The notes under the pieces were generated by a model, which saw only the letters and a list, made by a program, of their open reading frames with translations, was not told where the DNA came from and made no database searches. Made by a program: the position numbers and the translations under genes. Positions 45,621 to 53,527 of a DNA stretch of 55,363 bases are shown one piece after another; position 1 is the first letter of the stretch, and every line of letters begins with the position of its first letter. The DNA is from Anderseniella sp. (GTDB lineage: Bacteria; Pseudomonadota; Alphaproteobacteria; Rhizobiales; Aestuariivirgaceae), in contig DAOUPT010000018.1 of assembly GCA_030626025.1 (NCBI GenBank), positions 1 to 55,363 of the forward strand, written 5' to 3'.

Positions 45621-47090
45621 CTACAGCCGCGCCATAACCCCGGCCAGTCGTTTGATGCCTTCTTCAATCATGTCTTCGTTGATTGATGAAAACCCGAGGC
45701 GGAAGTAGTTTGTTGGTCTCGGGCGCTGGCCGAAATAAATCCGGCCCGGTTCTATCACCACGCCTTCTTCAAGGGCCGCCTTGCCCAGTTTTTCACAATC
45801 CATATTTTGCGGACCTTTCACCCAAAAACTGGTGCCTCCAAAGCTTGGCGCTTCAGCACAGCCCGGCAGATGCTTTTCAAGTGCGGCACTCATGGTTTCC
45901 CAGCGGGCGCGATAGACCCGATGCAGGCGGCGGATAAGAGTATCGTGATGGCCAAGCGACAAAAATAGCGCGGCAGTGCGCTGGTTATTATTGGGCGCAT
46001 GACGAAGCATCAGACGACGCAAAGCCCGCGCTTCATCAATCAGTTGTTTGGGCCCGACCATAAAGCCAAGACGCAAGCCGGGAAACATGGTTTTTGAAAA
46101 ACTGCCGACATAAATCACCCGCCCGCTATCATCGAGAGACTTAAGCGCCGGGCAGGGCTCATTCACATAATTGGTTTCAAACTCATAATCATCCTCAATG
46201 ATAATGAATTTGTTTCTGTCAGCCAATTTCAGCAACGCCAATCGACGCTCAATCGGCATGGTGACCGTGGTCGGAAACTGGTGGCTCGGGGTAACATATA
46301 CAACATCGCTGTTTGCCAGGTTTTCATCGAGTATGATCCCGTGTTCGTCCACAGGAGCGAACCCGACATTTTCGGACTTCAGCTTAAAAATATTACGGAT
46401 GTCGGGATATCCCGGTTCTTCCATGGCGACGCGCGATTGCGGATTGATCAACAGGGCCGACAGCAGATAAAGCGCATTTTGCGCTCCCAGGGTAACAACG
46501 ATCTCATCGCTCTTGGCCAAAATCCCGCGCCGCGGCAAAATCCGTCGCCGGATTTGTTCAACCAACAGCGGATCGTCTTCTTCGGTGCTGTCATTGGTCC
46601 AGCTCGAAAGCCATTTTCGGCCCAAAGACTGAATGGCACAATCACGCCAGTCCGACAAAGGAAACAGGTTCTGGTCAACCTGACCATATATAAATGAGTA
46701 GGGATAATCGCGCCAGTTGACCGGCTTGCAGATGTTTTCCTGTCGGGCTGGGCGGACGTTAAACCGGCTGGCCCAATCGGGCTGCCATTCGGGCTCGCGC
46801 ACAACCCGCTTGGCCTCCGGGCGGGCTTTAACAGCTTCCACCGCCCGCTCTGAAACAAAATAACCCGAGCGTTCGCGGGCATCAATATAACCGTCTTCCA
46901 GCAAACCCTGATAGGCCAAAACCACCGTATTGCGGGAAACCCCAAGCGACTTGGCAAGTTTTCGCGATGATGGCACCTGCTCGTTACCGGCCAGTTGCCC
47001 GTCGAGAACCGCAGCAACCATCGCTTCGCGGATTTGCGCCTGCAGCGTTGCATCCTTGTTGCGTTTTATGTGGAAAAGCCAATCTCTCAT
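45621..47090 (-). CDS. MocR-family regulator (GntR plus aminotransferase domain)
   Basis: About 489 residues. The GntR winged helix has QVPSSRKLAKSLGVSRNTVVLAYQGLLEDGYIDARERSGYFV; the aminotransferase-like domain has the PLP lysine in YVGSFSKTMFPGLRLGFMVGP. The ATG at 47090 is used because GCAGG precedes it and the protein then begins MRDWLFHIKRN, as PdxR-type regulators do. It is divergent from the class V PLP enzyme and mini-molybdopterin gene pair, so these are the best candidates for its target. A direct repeat in the shared region is described at 47141-47171. Confidence 0.88.
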   Translation of the reverse strand: MRDWLFHIKRNKDATLQAQIREAMVAAVLDGQLAGNEQVPSSRKLAKSLGVSRNTVVLAYQGLLEDGYIDARERSGYFVSERAVEAVKARPEAKRVVREPEWQPDWASRFNVRPARQENICKPVNWRDYPYSFIYGQVDQNLFPLSDWRDCAIQSLGRKWLSSWTNDSTEEDDPLLVEQIRRRILPRRGILAKSDEIVVTLGAQNALYLLSALLINPQSRVAMEEPGYPDIRNIFKLKSENVGFAPVDEHGIILDENLANSDVVYVTPSHQFPTTVTMPIERRLALLKLADRNKFIIIEDDYEFETNYVNEPCPALKSLDDSGRVIYVGSFSKTMFPGLRLGFMVGPKQLIDEARALRRLMLRHAPNNNQRTAALFLSLGHHDTLIRRLHRVYRARWETMSAALEKHLPGCAEAPSFGGTSFWVKGPQNMDCEKLGKAALEEGVVIEPGRIYFGQRPRPTNYFRLGFSSINEDMIEEGIKRLAGVMARL

Positions 47091-47140
47091 TTTTACCTGC
47101 TGATTAAATCTGGACTCATGATAGGGCCAAAACGAAATTA

Positions 47141-47171
47141 GTGAAACCAAAATAATCCGGTAGCGTGAAAC
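47141..47171. promoter_or_regulatory. Candidate MocR direct-repeat operator
   Basis: GTGAAAC occurs at 47141-47147 and again at 47165-47171 in the same orientation, 24 bases apart, between the divergent MocR and PLP enzyme genes. MocR proteins such as GabR and PdxR bind direct repeats. The repeat is short, so chance cannot be excluded. Confidence 0.35.
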
Positions 47172-47246
47172 TGACGCTCTTGTCTTGCTGATTGCACAGC
47201 CCTAAAAGGAAACTTAACTGCCCTTTATTGTATGGAGCTCCCGATT

Positions 47247-48473
47247 ATGACTACCCTGGATATTGATTTCGTTCGCGCCCAGTTTCCCGCTTTTGAGCAG
47301 GAAAACTTGCGCGGTTGGGCGTTTTTTGAAAATGCCGGTGGGTCTTATGCCTGCGGTCAGGTGATTGACCGGTTGAGCCGTTATTATCGCGAGACCAAAG
47401 TGCAGCCCTATGGTCCTTATCCGGCAGCCAAGCGGGCTGGCGAAGAAATGGATTCAGCCCGGACCCGTCTGGCTGGTCTGCTGAATGTCGAAACCGATGA
47501 ACTCAGCTTTGGCCCCTCAACCTCACAAAATACCTACGTACTGGCCAACGCCTTTCGGACCAGCCTGAAAGATGGCGATGAAATCATCGTCACCAATCAG
47601 GACCATGAAGCCAACAGCGGTGTGTGGCGAAGATTAGCCAGTGATGCGGTCACCGTTAAGGAATGGCAAGTCGACCCGCAAACCGGTTCTCTTGATCTTG
47701 CCGATCTCGACAATTTGCTATCAGACCGCACTAAATTGGTCACCATGCCCCATTGTTCCAATATCGTTGCTGAAATCAACGATGTGGCAAGTGTGGCCAA
47801 AATGGCCCATGCCGTTGGTGCCTTGCTGGTGGTTGACGGGGTGTCCTTTGCCCCGCACGGCCTGCCCGACATTACCGCAACCGGCGCTGATATTTACCTG
47901 TTCTCAATGTACAAAACTTTCGGGCCTCATCAGGGTGCCATGGTGGTGCGAAATCATGTGCGCGATCAACTGGAAAATCAGGGCCATTATTTCAATGCCG
48001 ACTACAGCGACAAACGCTTCACCCCCGCTGGTCCCGACCACGCCCAAATCTCAGCCGTCAACGGTCTGGTCGATTATTACGAAACCCTGTACGCCCACCA
48101 CTTTGGCGATGAAGCCGGCTTGTCTGAAAAAGCCCGAAAAATGAACGCTTTGTTCGCCGCCCATGAAAAAGCTCTGACCGACCAATTGCTGACCTGGCTA
48201 CGGGCCCGCAATGACCTGCGTATTCTCGGCCCGGTCACTGCAGATAACCGCGCCGCAACCATCGCCATTCAGACCAACCGTCCGGCCCTTGATATCGCCA
48301 CCGAACTGGCTGACCATAAAATCATGGCCGGGGCCAGTGATTTCTACGCCGTACGCTTGCTTGAAGGCCTCAACGTGCCGACAGATTCGGGTGTGTTACG
48401 GCTGTCTTTTGTTCATTACACCTCGAAAGCCGAAATAGACCAGCTGATCACGGCGCTGGATCAGGTTCTTTAA
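47247..48473 (+). CDS. Class V PLP enzyme, cysteine desulfurase-like (VC1184 group)
   Basis: A 408-residue aminotransferase class V protein. Its signs fit the desulfurase-like VC1184 group: WAFFENAGGSYACGQVID, LSFGPSTSQNTYVLA, NQDHEANSGVWRRLA, VVDGVSFAPHGLPDI and the PLP lysine in FSMYKTFGPHQGAM. The catalytic cysteine loop expected of true desulfurases is absent (the C-terminal part reads LNVPTDSGVLRLSFVHY), so it probably acts as an aminotransferase, epimerase or lyase. The ATG at 47247 has GGAG nine bases upstream; an ATG at 47232 has none. The molybdopterin-like gene starts one base after its stop. Confidence 0.82.
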   Translation: MTTLDIDFVRAQFPAFEQENLRGWAFFENAGGSYACGQVIDRLSRYYRETKVQPYGPYPAAKRAGEEMDSARTRLAGLLNVETDELSFGPSTSQNTYVLANAFRTSLKDGDEIIVTNQDHEANSGVWRRLASDAVTVKEWQVDPQTGSLDLADLDNLLSDRTKLVTMPHCSNIVAEINDVASVAKMAHAVGALLVVDGVSFAPHGLPDITATGADIYLFSMYKTFGPHQGAMVVRNHVRDQLENQGHYFNADYSDKRFTPAGPDHAQISAVNGLVDYYETLYAHHFGDEAGLSEKARKMNALFAAHEKALTDQLLTWLRARNDLRILGPVTADNRAATIAIQTNRPALDIATELADHKIMAGASDFYAVRLLEGLNVPTDSGVLRLSFVHYTSKAEIDQLITALDQVL

Positions 48474-48474
48474 C

Positions 48475-49818
48475 ATGACTGTCGAGGCTCTAATTCGCAG
48501 CGGCTCGCGAAGCGGCGGAAAATTTCAGCCGATTGGTATGGAAGAGGCCCTGCGTACCGCCACCATGTGGCTGTCAACCATGGTCCACAACAGCCCCGAT
48601 GACCTGACATTATGTGTCGGGCGCGATGCCGTTTTTCAGCTTGCCTGTGACTGGGCCGACAAAGTCGGCACCAAAAACCTGTTCGCCGACCGGGCACTAA
48701 GTGCCGCCAATGCGCCAAAACCGCGGGCCAAAAACAAGGAAACAAAACTGGTTCTGGCCTTTGGTTCAGGCACCGGCAGGGGAGCCCGCGATACCCAGAC
48801 CAAACTGGCGATGATGCGCAAATCAGGCGCAAAAATCATCTCAATTAATCCGGTCAAAACCGGCCTGTCCGTATTGGCCGACCAGTGGCTGGCTATTAGA
48901 CCGGGTGGTGATGAGGCGGTTTTGCAGGCCCTAACCGGCCAAAAGCCCTGCGACTATAATCTGCTGGCCAACACCGACCTGTCGGTCATCGACATGGAAA
49001 GACTGGTGAGGGAGGTTGATGCCAATCGCGGCAACATCACTATCATTGCCGGTCGCGGTGTGTTTGCTCACAGCAATGGCAGTCAGGTCAGCGCCTTGCT
49101 TGAAACACTTGGCGCCGATATTCTGCCCGCTGCCGACCACACCAACGCCCCGCACAACATCGCTAATTTGCTCAGCGATGATTGCGAAGCATTGCTGTGT
49201 ATGAATTCTTCCTTGCCCTGGCACGCCCATTCCCGCCAGGCGCTGGAAGACTTCGAAGGCCGGGTTATCTGCCTGTCCGACCAGCCCGCCGGTTTTGAAA
49301 CCTGCGCCGATCTGGTTTTTTGCGGCAAGGCCGAAGACAATCTGATCGCTCTCGCCGCCCGCTTGGGAACAAAGGGGTTTTCCGATGTCGAAGGCAACAG
49401 CCCCTTTGCCAATGGTTACGAAGATTACATTCCGATGGGTGCCAAGCTTTCCCCAATGCTGCATCCTGTACAGCCAACCCGGGAAATCGAGCAAAGCCAA
49501 GACTTCCCCTTCCACGCCATAACCCAAAAAGCTCATGACGGCGCCAACCGCTCGGTGGTCTTCATGAACACCAGCAAAGCCGACTTTCTCGGCCTTGCTC
49601 ACAAAGATATCGTCTGGGTAAAAACCGAAACCATCAAAGTCCGGGCCGTCCTTGCCCTTATGGACAACATGAACCAAAACACCATCTGGTCATGGGGCGG
49701 CACCCTGTTCTCCAAGCTTATGCCCGAATCCAACCCCCTGCGTGATGCAACAACCGGCCAACCGGCATGGTTTGATTTGAAGGTTGCGGTGGAGAAGGCG
49801 AAAACCTCGCCCGAATAA
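48475..49818 (+). CDS. Miniature molybdopterin-oxidoreductase-like protein without Fe-S domain
   Basis: A 447-residue protein that keeps the outline of the bis-MGD oxidoreductase family (formate dehydrogenase/YdeP type, 700-800 residues) but without the first 4Fe-4S domain and the catalytic-residue region. It starts where domain II would begin (GSRSGGKFQPIGMEEAL). Then come a Rossmann half with KIISINPVKTGLSVLADQWLAIRPGGDEAVL, a second half (ITIIAGRGVFAHSNGSQVSALL), and the C-terminal dinucleotide-binding part (VVFMNTSKADFLGLAHKDIVWVK). Catalytic competence is doubtful; a cofactor-binding or scaffold role, or partnership with the adjacent PLP enzyme, is inferred. It starts one base after the PLP gene. 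Confidence 0.7.
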   Translation: MTVEALIRSGSRSGGKFQPIGMEEALRTATMWLSTMVHNSPDDLTLCVGRDAVFQLACDWADKVGTKNLFADRALSAANAPKPRAKNKETKLVLAFGSGTGRGARDTQTKLAMMRKSGAKIISINPVKTGLSVLADQWLAIRPGGDEAVLQALTGQKPCDYNLLANTDLSVIDMERLVREVDANRGNITIIAGRGVFAHSNGSQVSALLETLGADILPAADHTNAPHNIANLLSDDCEALLCMNSSLPWHAHSRQALEDFEGRVICLSDQPAGFETCADLVFCGKAEDNLIALAARLGTKGFSDVEGNSPFANGYEDYIPMGAKLSPMLHPVQPTREIEQSQDFPFHAITQKAHDGANRSVVFMNTSKADFLGLAHKDIVWVKTETIKVRAVLALMDNMNQNTIWSWGGTLFSKLMPESNPLRDATTGQPAWFDLKVAVEKAKTSPE

Positions 49819-49836
49819 ACATATAAATTTTTCTTT

Positions 49837-49856
49837 ATATAAAGACATCTTTATGT
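49837..49856 (+). promoter_or_regulatory. Candidate SahR-type operator before the methyltransferase gene
   Basis: ATAAAGA-CA-TCTTTAT is a perfect 7-2-7 palindrome (49839-49854), with A/T pairing one base further out. It lies about 50-65 bases ahead of the methyltransferase start. From memory, palindromes of this type are the predicted sites of SahR, an ArsR-family repressor that senses S-adenosylhomocysteine and controls methionine-cycle genes in alphaproteobacteria. No sahR gene is in the window. Confidence 0.55.
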
Positions 49857-49904
49857 CATAAGAGCCTAACATAAATTCCTGACTGTTATATGGATGATGA
49901 AATA

Positions 49905-50948
49905 ATGGCCAAAACCACTCTTGCCGAACTTCTGGATCAACGCCCATGGCTGCTGGCTGATGGTGCGACCGGGACCAATTTGTTTGATATGGGGCTGATG
50001 TCCGGTGATGCGCCCGAGCTGTGGAACATGGACCCTGAGCAAAGCCACAAGATCAGAACATTGCACCGCAAATTCATTGAGGCCGGTTCGGATATTATTT
50101 TGACCAATTCCTTTGGCGGTGGCGCCTATCGCCTCAAACTGCACAATCTTGAAGATCAGGTTTTCGAAATCAACAAGGCAGCAGGTGTTCTGGCCCGTCT
50201 TGAAGCTGATGCTGTTGACCGTCCGGTCGTGGTTGCCGGCTCTGTTGGCCCGACCGGCGAAATTTTTCAACCGATTGGCGAATTGGCCTATGAAGACGGT
50301 GTTGCTGCTTTTACCGAACAGGCAAAAGGCTTGCAAGCTGGCGGAGTTGATGTGTTGTGGATTGAAACGATGTCGGCCGAAGATGAATTTCGTGCCGCTG
50401 TTGAAGGTTGTGCCACCACCGGTCTGCCGATTGTCGGCACCATGAGTTTTGACACCAACGGCCGTACCATGATGGGCATCACCCCGGAAAACTTTGCCAA
50501 CTTCACTGCCGATATGCCAAATGCTCCCGTTGCAGTGGGGGCCAATTGCGGCACCGGTGCCTCTGAATTGCTGGCCACTGTGATGGGCCTCATCAAAGCC
50601 CAGCCCGATGCCATTGTCGTAGCCAAGGGCAATTGCGGTATCCCGGAATATAAAGACGGTGCCATTCATTATTCCGGCACCCCCGAACTGATGGCCGATT
50701 ACGCCCGTTTGGCCCTTGATGCCGGGGCGCGGATAATCGGGGGTTGCTGTGGCACCTCTTATGAACATCTTGCCGCCATGCGGGCAGCGCTTGAGGCGCA
50801 TGAAAAACAGACAACCCCGACCATTGATCAAGTCATTGAAAAACTTGGCGAAGTGTCAGACATGGCAAAAGCTGCCAGTTGCGGGCATGCTCATGCTGCA
50901 CCCAAAAGTGCCAGAAGTGGAAATCGTCGCCGCCGTAAAGCCTCGTAA
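49905..50948 (+). CDS. bmt: Homocysteine S-methyltransferase family protein (Bmt/MetH homocysteine module)
   Basis: A 347-residue barrel of the betaine-homocysteine methyltransferase/MetH N-terminal family. It opens WLLADGATGTNLFDMGL, continues ILTNSFGGGAYRLKLH and GSVGPTGEIFQPIGE, and has the zinc cysteines in VGANCGTGASE and IIGGCCGTSYEH. In rhizobia such proteins use glycine betaine; in split methionine synthases reported for Rhodobacterales the same module accepts a methyl group from a separate corrinoid protein. A free-standing corrinoid protein gene follows 183 bases later, favouring the second role here. An ATG at 49890 also opens the frame; the ATG at 49905 has GGATGA before it and matches relatives. 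The SahR-type palindrome upstream fits. Confidence 0.85.
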   Translation: MAKTTLAELLDQRPWLLADGATGTNLFDMGLMSGDAPELWNMDPEQSHKIRTLHRKFIEAGSDIILTNSFGGGAYRLKLHNLEDQVFEINKAAGVLARLEADAVDRPVVVAGSVGPTGEIFQPIGELAYEDGVAAFTEQAKGLQAGGVDVLWIETMSAEDEFRAAVEGCATTGLPIVGTMSFDTNGRTMMGITPENFANFTADMPNAPVAVGANCGTGASELLATVMGLIKAQPDAIVVAKGNCGIPEYKDGAIHYSGTPELMADYARLALDAGARIIGGCCGTSYEHLAAMRAALEAHEKQTTPTIDQVIEKLGEVSDMAKAASCGHAHAAPKSARSGNRRRRKAS

Positions 50949-51072
50949 AAGTTTTCAGCTAGCCAGCGATTTAGTAGCAGGTCGGTTTTTCCGTTCAATT
51001 TGCCGCAAAAACGCGTGTAACAATTCGTTTTCCTAGTATCGTCCCAATTTAGGGTCAAATTTTACTAGCAGC

Positions 51073-51120
51073 ACAGACGAAACTACAGACGAAACTACAG
51101 TCAAAACCACAGACTAGACC
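51073..51120 (+). repeat. Four 12-bp tandem repeats in the corrinoid gene leader
   Basis: Four consecutive units read ACAGACGAAACT, ACAGACGAAACT, ACAGTCAAAACC and ACAGACTAGACC. The first two are identical and the others drift. The block ends one base before the GGAG ribosome binding site of the corrinoid protein gene (start 51132). The 12-bp period is slightly more than one helical turn. Confidence 0.85.
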
Positions 51121-51131
51121 GGAGTGAAGAA

Positions 51132-51833
51132 ATGAGTGACGAAGAAGAACTTGATCTCTCGACATTAAATGATGACGAACTTGTCGAGCAGATGCATGAT
51201 GATCTTTATGACGGTTTGAAAGAAGAAATCGAAGAGGCTGTCAATCTTTTGCTGGAACGTAAATGGACCCCCTATGACGTGCTGACCAAAGCGTTGGTAA
51301 AGGGCATGGCCATTGTTGGCGTTGATTTCCGCGATGGCATTCTGTTTGTGCCTGAGGTGCTGCTGGCAGCCGGTGCAATGAAAGGCGGCATGTTCATTCT
51401 GCGCCCGCTGCTGATTGAAACCGGCGCACCGCGTCTGGGCAAAATGGTCATTGGCACCGTTAAAGGCGATATTCACGATATCGGTAAAAACCTTGTTGGC
51501 ATGATGATGGAAGGTGCCGGATTTGAGGTTATTGATCTTGGCATCAACAACCCGGTCGAAGATTATCTGGCTGCCCTTGAAGAACACAAACCCGATATTC
51601 TCGGCATGTCAGCTCTCCTGACAACCACTATGCCCTATATGAAAGTGGTTATTGATACCATGATCGAAAAAGGTATTCGCGACGACTACACGGTTCTGGT
51701 TGGCGGTGCCCCGCTAAATGAAGAATTCGCTGCAGCTGTAGGAGCCGATGCTTATTGCCGCGATGCAGCCGTCGCTGTAGAAACCGCCAGAGAATTCATG
51801 GCCCGCAAACACAACCAACTCGCTGCGGGATAA
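51132..51833 (+). CDS. Corrinoid (B12-binding) methyltransferase carrier protein
   Basis: A 233-residue protein with the helical cap domain (residues about 25-100; MAIVGVDFRDGILFVPEVLLAAGAM) and the Rossmann B12-binding domain, whose histidine loop GTVKGDIHDIGKNLVGMMM supplies the lower cobalt ligand (DxHxxG). LVGGAPLNEEFAAAVGADAYCRDA closes the fold. Such carriers move methyl groups between a donor methyltransferase and homocysteine. An extra acidic N-terminal segment (SDEEELDLSTLNDDELVEQMHDDL) is longer than in MtbC-type proteins and could be a docking handle. Neither the pterin-binding partner nor a RamA-like activator is in the window. GGAG precedes the ATG. Confidence 0.9.
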   Translation: MSDEEELDLSTLNDDELVEQMHDDLYDGLKEEIEEAVNLLLERKWTPYDVLTKALVKGMAIVGVDFRDGILFVPEVLLAAGAMKGGMFILRPLLIETGAPRLGKMVIGTVKGDIHDIGKNLVGMMMEGAGFEVIDLGINNPVEDYLAALEEHKPDILGMSALLTTTMPYMKVVIDTMIEKGIRDDYTVLVGGAPLNEEFAAAVGADAYCRDAAVAVETAREFMARKHNQLAAG

Positions 51834-51909
51834 CAACCGTGGCATTGGGCTTGCCTGTTATTTTGAAAGAGTGAGCCTGCCGAGCCCGTATTAACAGACA
51901 CTACCTTTC

Positions 51910-52371
51910 TCAAGGGCCTGTCTCTGGCTTGTCCCCCAACAAATACCGCGGCCCGGCCCCTTTGGCTCCAGCGCGATCATCGGGATTATACAGGGCGCAT
52001 TTTTCCAGTGACAGGCAGCCGCACCCGATGCAGCCATCCAGCTTTTCACGCAACAGGGTAAGCGTTTCGATGCGGGCATCAAGCTCGGCGCGAAATTCAC
52101 TACTGATTCTGGCCCAGTCATCCTTGCCGGGGTTTTTGGCATTTGGAATGCTGTCCAACTGCTGGCGGATTTGGGCAATGGTAAATCCAAATTGTTGAGC
52201 AATCAGCACAAATGACAACCGCCTGATATCCGAGCGCACAAACCGCCGATGCCCGCCCGCATTGCGAAAGGCGCTTACCAGCCCTTGCTCTTCATAATAA
52301 CGAATAGCCGAGACCGCCAGCCCGGTCCGCTCTGCCAGCTGTCCGATAGATAACCTGTCTGTTGCTTTCAT
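51910..52371 (-). CDS. soxR: Redox-sensing transcriptional activator SoxR
   Basis: A 153-residue MerR-family regulator. The helix-turn-helix is LSIGQLAERTGLAVSAIRYYEEQGL with FRNAGGHRRFVRSDI as wing, then a long dimer helix and the 2Fe-2S motif CIGCGCLSLEKC, cysteines 114, 117, 119 and 125. This C-x2-C-x-C-x5-C pattern is specific for SoxR, which is activated when the cluster is oxidised by redox-cycling compounds. The ATG at 52371 is chosen as the family start; an in-frame upstream ATG at 52470 would run through the promoter region. It is divergent from a VOC-protein gene whose promoter holds a SoxR box. No soxS gene is present, as usual outside enterics. Confidence 0.94.
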   Translation of the reverse strand: MKATDRLSIGQLAERTGLAVSAIRYYEEQGLVSAFRNAGGHRRFVRSDIRRLSFVLIAQQFGFTIAQIRQQLDSIPNAKNPGKDDWARISSEFRAELDARIETLTLLREKLDGCIGCGCLSLEKCALYNPDDRAGAKGAGPRYLLGDKPETGP

Positions 52372-52393
52372 TTGTAGCGCCTTGAAAAAACTC

Positions 52394-52424
52394 TTGATCT
52401 CAAGTGAGGTTGAGAAATTATAAT
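52394..52424 (+). promoter_or_regulatory. SoxR-controlled promoter with SoxR box
   Basis: TTGATC (52394-52399) and a perfect TATAAT (52419-52424) are separated by 19 bases, the overlong spacing of MerR-family target promoters. Inside the spacer CTCAA-GTGAGG-TTGAG (52399-52414) has the 5-6-5 layout of the SoxR box core (CTCAA-N6-TTGAG). It reads toward the VOC gene at 52458 and lies just upstream of soxR on the other strand. Confidence 0.85.
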
Positions 52425-52457
52425 AAAAAAATTCGCTAAAACAAGAGGAACACAAAA

Positions 52458-52838
52458 ATGGCAAATTCATTTCTGGAACATGTAAACTTCACTGCAACTG
52501 ATCCCGAAAAAACCGCACAAACACTTTGCAATCTGTTTGGCTGGCACGTCCGCTGGCGGGGTGATGCTATTCATGGCGGCAAATCCATCCATGTCGGCGA
52601 AAAGGATTCCTACATTGCAATCTACTCCCCGGCTGGCGAAATAGCTCCGGCAACCAATTCTTACGAAACTCTGGCCGGGCTTAACCACATTGCTATTGTT
52701 GTCGATGATCTTGATGAGGTGGAGAAACGGGTCATCAGCGCCGGATATAAAACCCACTCGCACGCTGATTATGAGCCGGGGCGGCGTTTTTACTATCGCG
52801 ATGAAAATGAAATAGAGTTTGAAATCGTCAGCTACTGA
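52458..52838 (+). CDS. VOC (glyoxalase/bleomycin-resistance) family protein, SoxR target
   Basis: A 126-residue vicinal-oxygen-chelate protein with two babbb modules. Candidate metal ligands are His8 in LEHVNFT, the histidine of GLNHIAIVVDDLD and glutamates near the end (DENEIEFEIVSY). VOC proteins include glyoxalases, dioxygenases and antibiotic-binding proteins; the reaction here is unknown. AGAGGAA precedes the ATG. The SoxR promoter just upstream says it is induced by redox-active compounds, so a role in detoxifying quinones, phenazines or their products is a reasonable inference. Eighty bases later the FetAB genes follow on the same strand. Confidence 0.82.
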   Translation: MANSFLEHVNFTATDPEKTAQTLCNLFGWHVRWRGDAIHGGKSIHVGEKDSYIAIYSPAGEIAPATNSYETLAGLNHIAIVVDDLDEVEKRVISAGYKTHSHADYEPGRRFYYRDENEIEFEIVSY

Positions 52839-52918
52839 GGCATCCATTCCGCTTTCATAAGCTGACAAATCTGGCTACACTGCCGCCAAAAGGGCCCAAA
52901 AAGGCCAAAAAGGGCAAC

Positions 52919-53527
52919 ATGCTGGAAATCAAATCGGTCAGGTCAGAGATATTCGGACCGCTCAATCTGCATCTCGAGGCAGGGCAGTGCGCGGCTATCC
53001 TTGGCAAGTCGGGGTCCGGGAAAAGCCTTTTTCTGCGGGCAATTGCCGACCTTGACCCTAATGAAGGGCAGGTCTGGCTGAACGGGATCGAGCGATCAGC
53101 AATGCCAGCCTTTGAATGGCGACGCAAACTTGTGCTGGTGCCGGCTGAAAGCGGCTGGTGGGCAGATACGGTTGGTGAACATTTGGCCAGAACTGATGAG
53201 ACCGATCAATTACTTGCCGATCTCGATTTTCCATCAGAGGTTTTGAATTGGCAAGTCAGCCGCCTTTCGACCGGCGAACGCCAGCGCCTTGCCATTATCA
53301 GGGCCCTGGCCTTAAAGCCAATCGCCTTGATGCTCGATGAACCAACCGCCGCCCTTGATCCCGAAGCCACGGCGCGGGTTGAGAAGTTGATCGAACAGCA
53401 AATGGGGCTGGGGGTCTGTGTCATCCTGATAACCCATGATGCAGAGCAGGCAGCACGGCTGGCCGGTGTTACATATCTTCTGGCTGACGGGAAACTGACG
53501 CAAACAAGTTTGGAGACAGCCAGATGA
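52919..53527 (+). CDS. fetA: Iron-export ABC transporter ATP-binding protein FetA-like
   Basis: A 202-residue ABC ATPase. Walker A is GKSGSGKSLFLRAI, the signature motif LSTGERQRLAIIRAL, Walker B LMLDEPTAALDPE and the switch histidine in LITHDAEQAA. The short length matches FetA (YbbL), which with FetB forms the iron exporter that protects E. coli from peroxide stress. It overlaps fetB by four bases. The leader just before the ATG contains three AAAAAGGC-like near repeats (about 52888-52915), of which the last serves as ribosome binding site. Proximity to soxR fits a redox/iron link. Confidence 0.87.
   Translation: MLEIKSVRSEIFGPLNLHLEAGQCAAILGKSGSGKSLFLRAIADLDPNEGQVWLNGIERSAMPAFEWRRKLVLVPAESGWWADTVGEHLARTDETDQLLADLDFPSEVLNWQVSRLSTGERQRLAIIRALALKPIALMLDEPTAALDPEATARVEKLIEQQMGLGVCVILITHDAEQAARLAGVTYLLADGKLTQTSLETAR

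Noticed and set aside
50949-51072. Possible cobalamin or SAM riboswitch before the corrinoid gene
   Set aside because: The stretch is too short for a cobalamin riboswitch and I see no conserved box of either class.
52888-52915. Three A/G-rich near repeats before fetA
   Set aside because: Probably simple sequence drift around a ribosome binding site; recorded in the fetA entry only.
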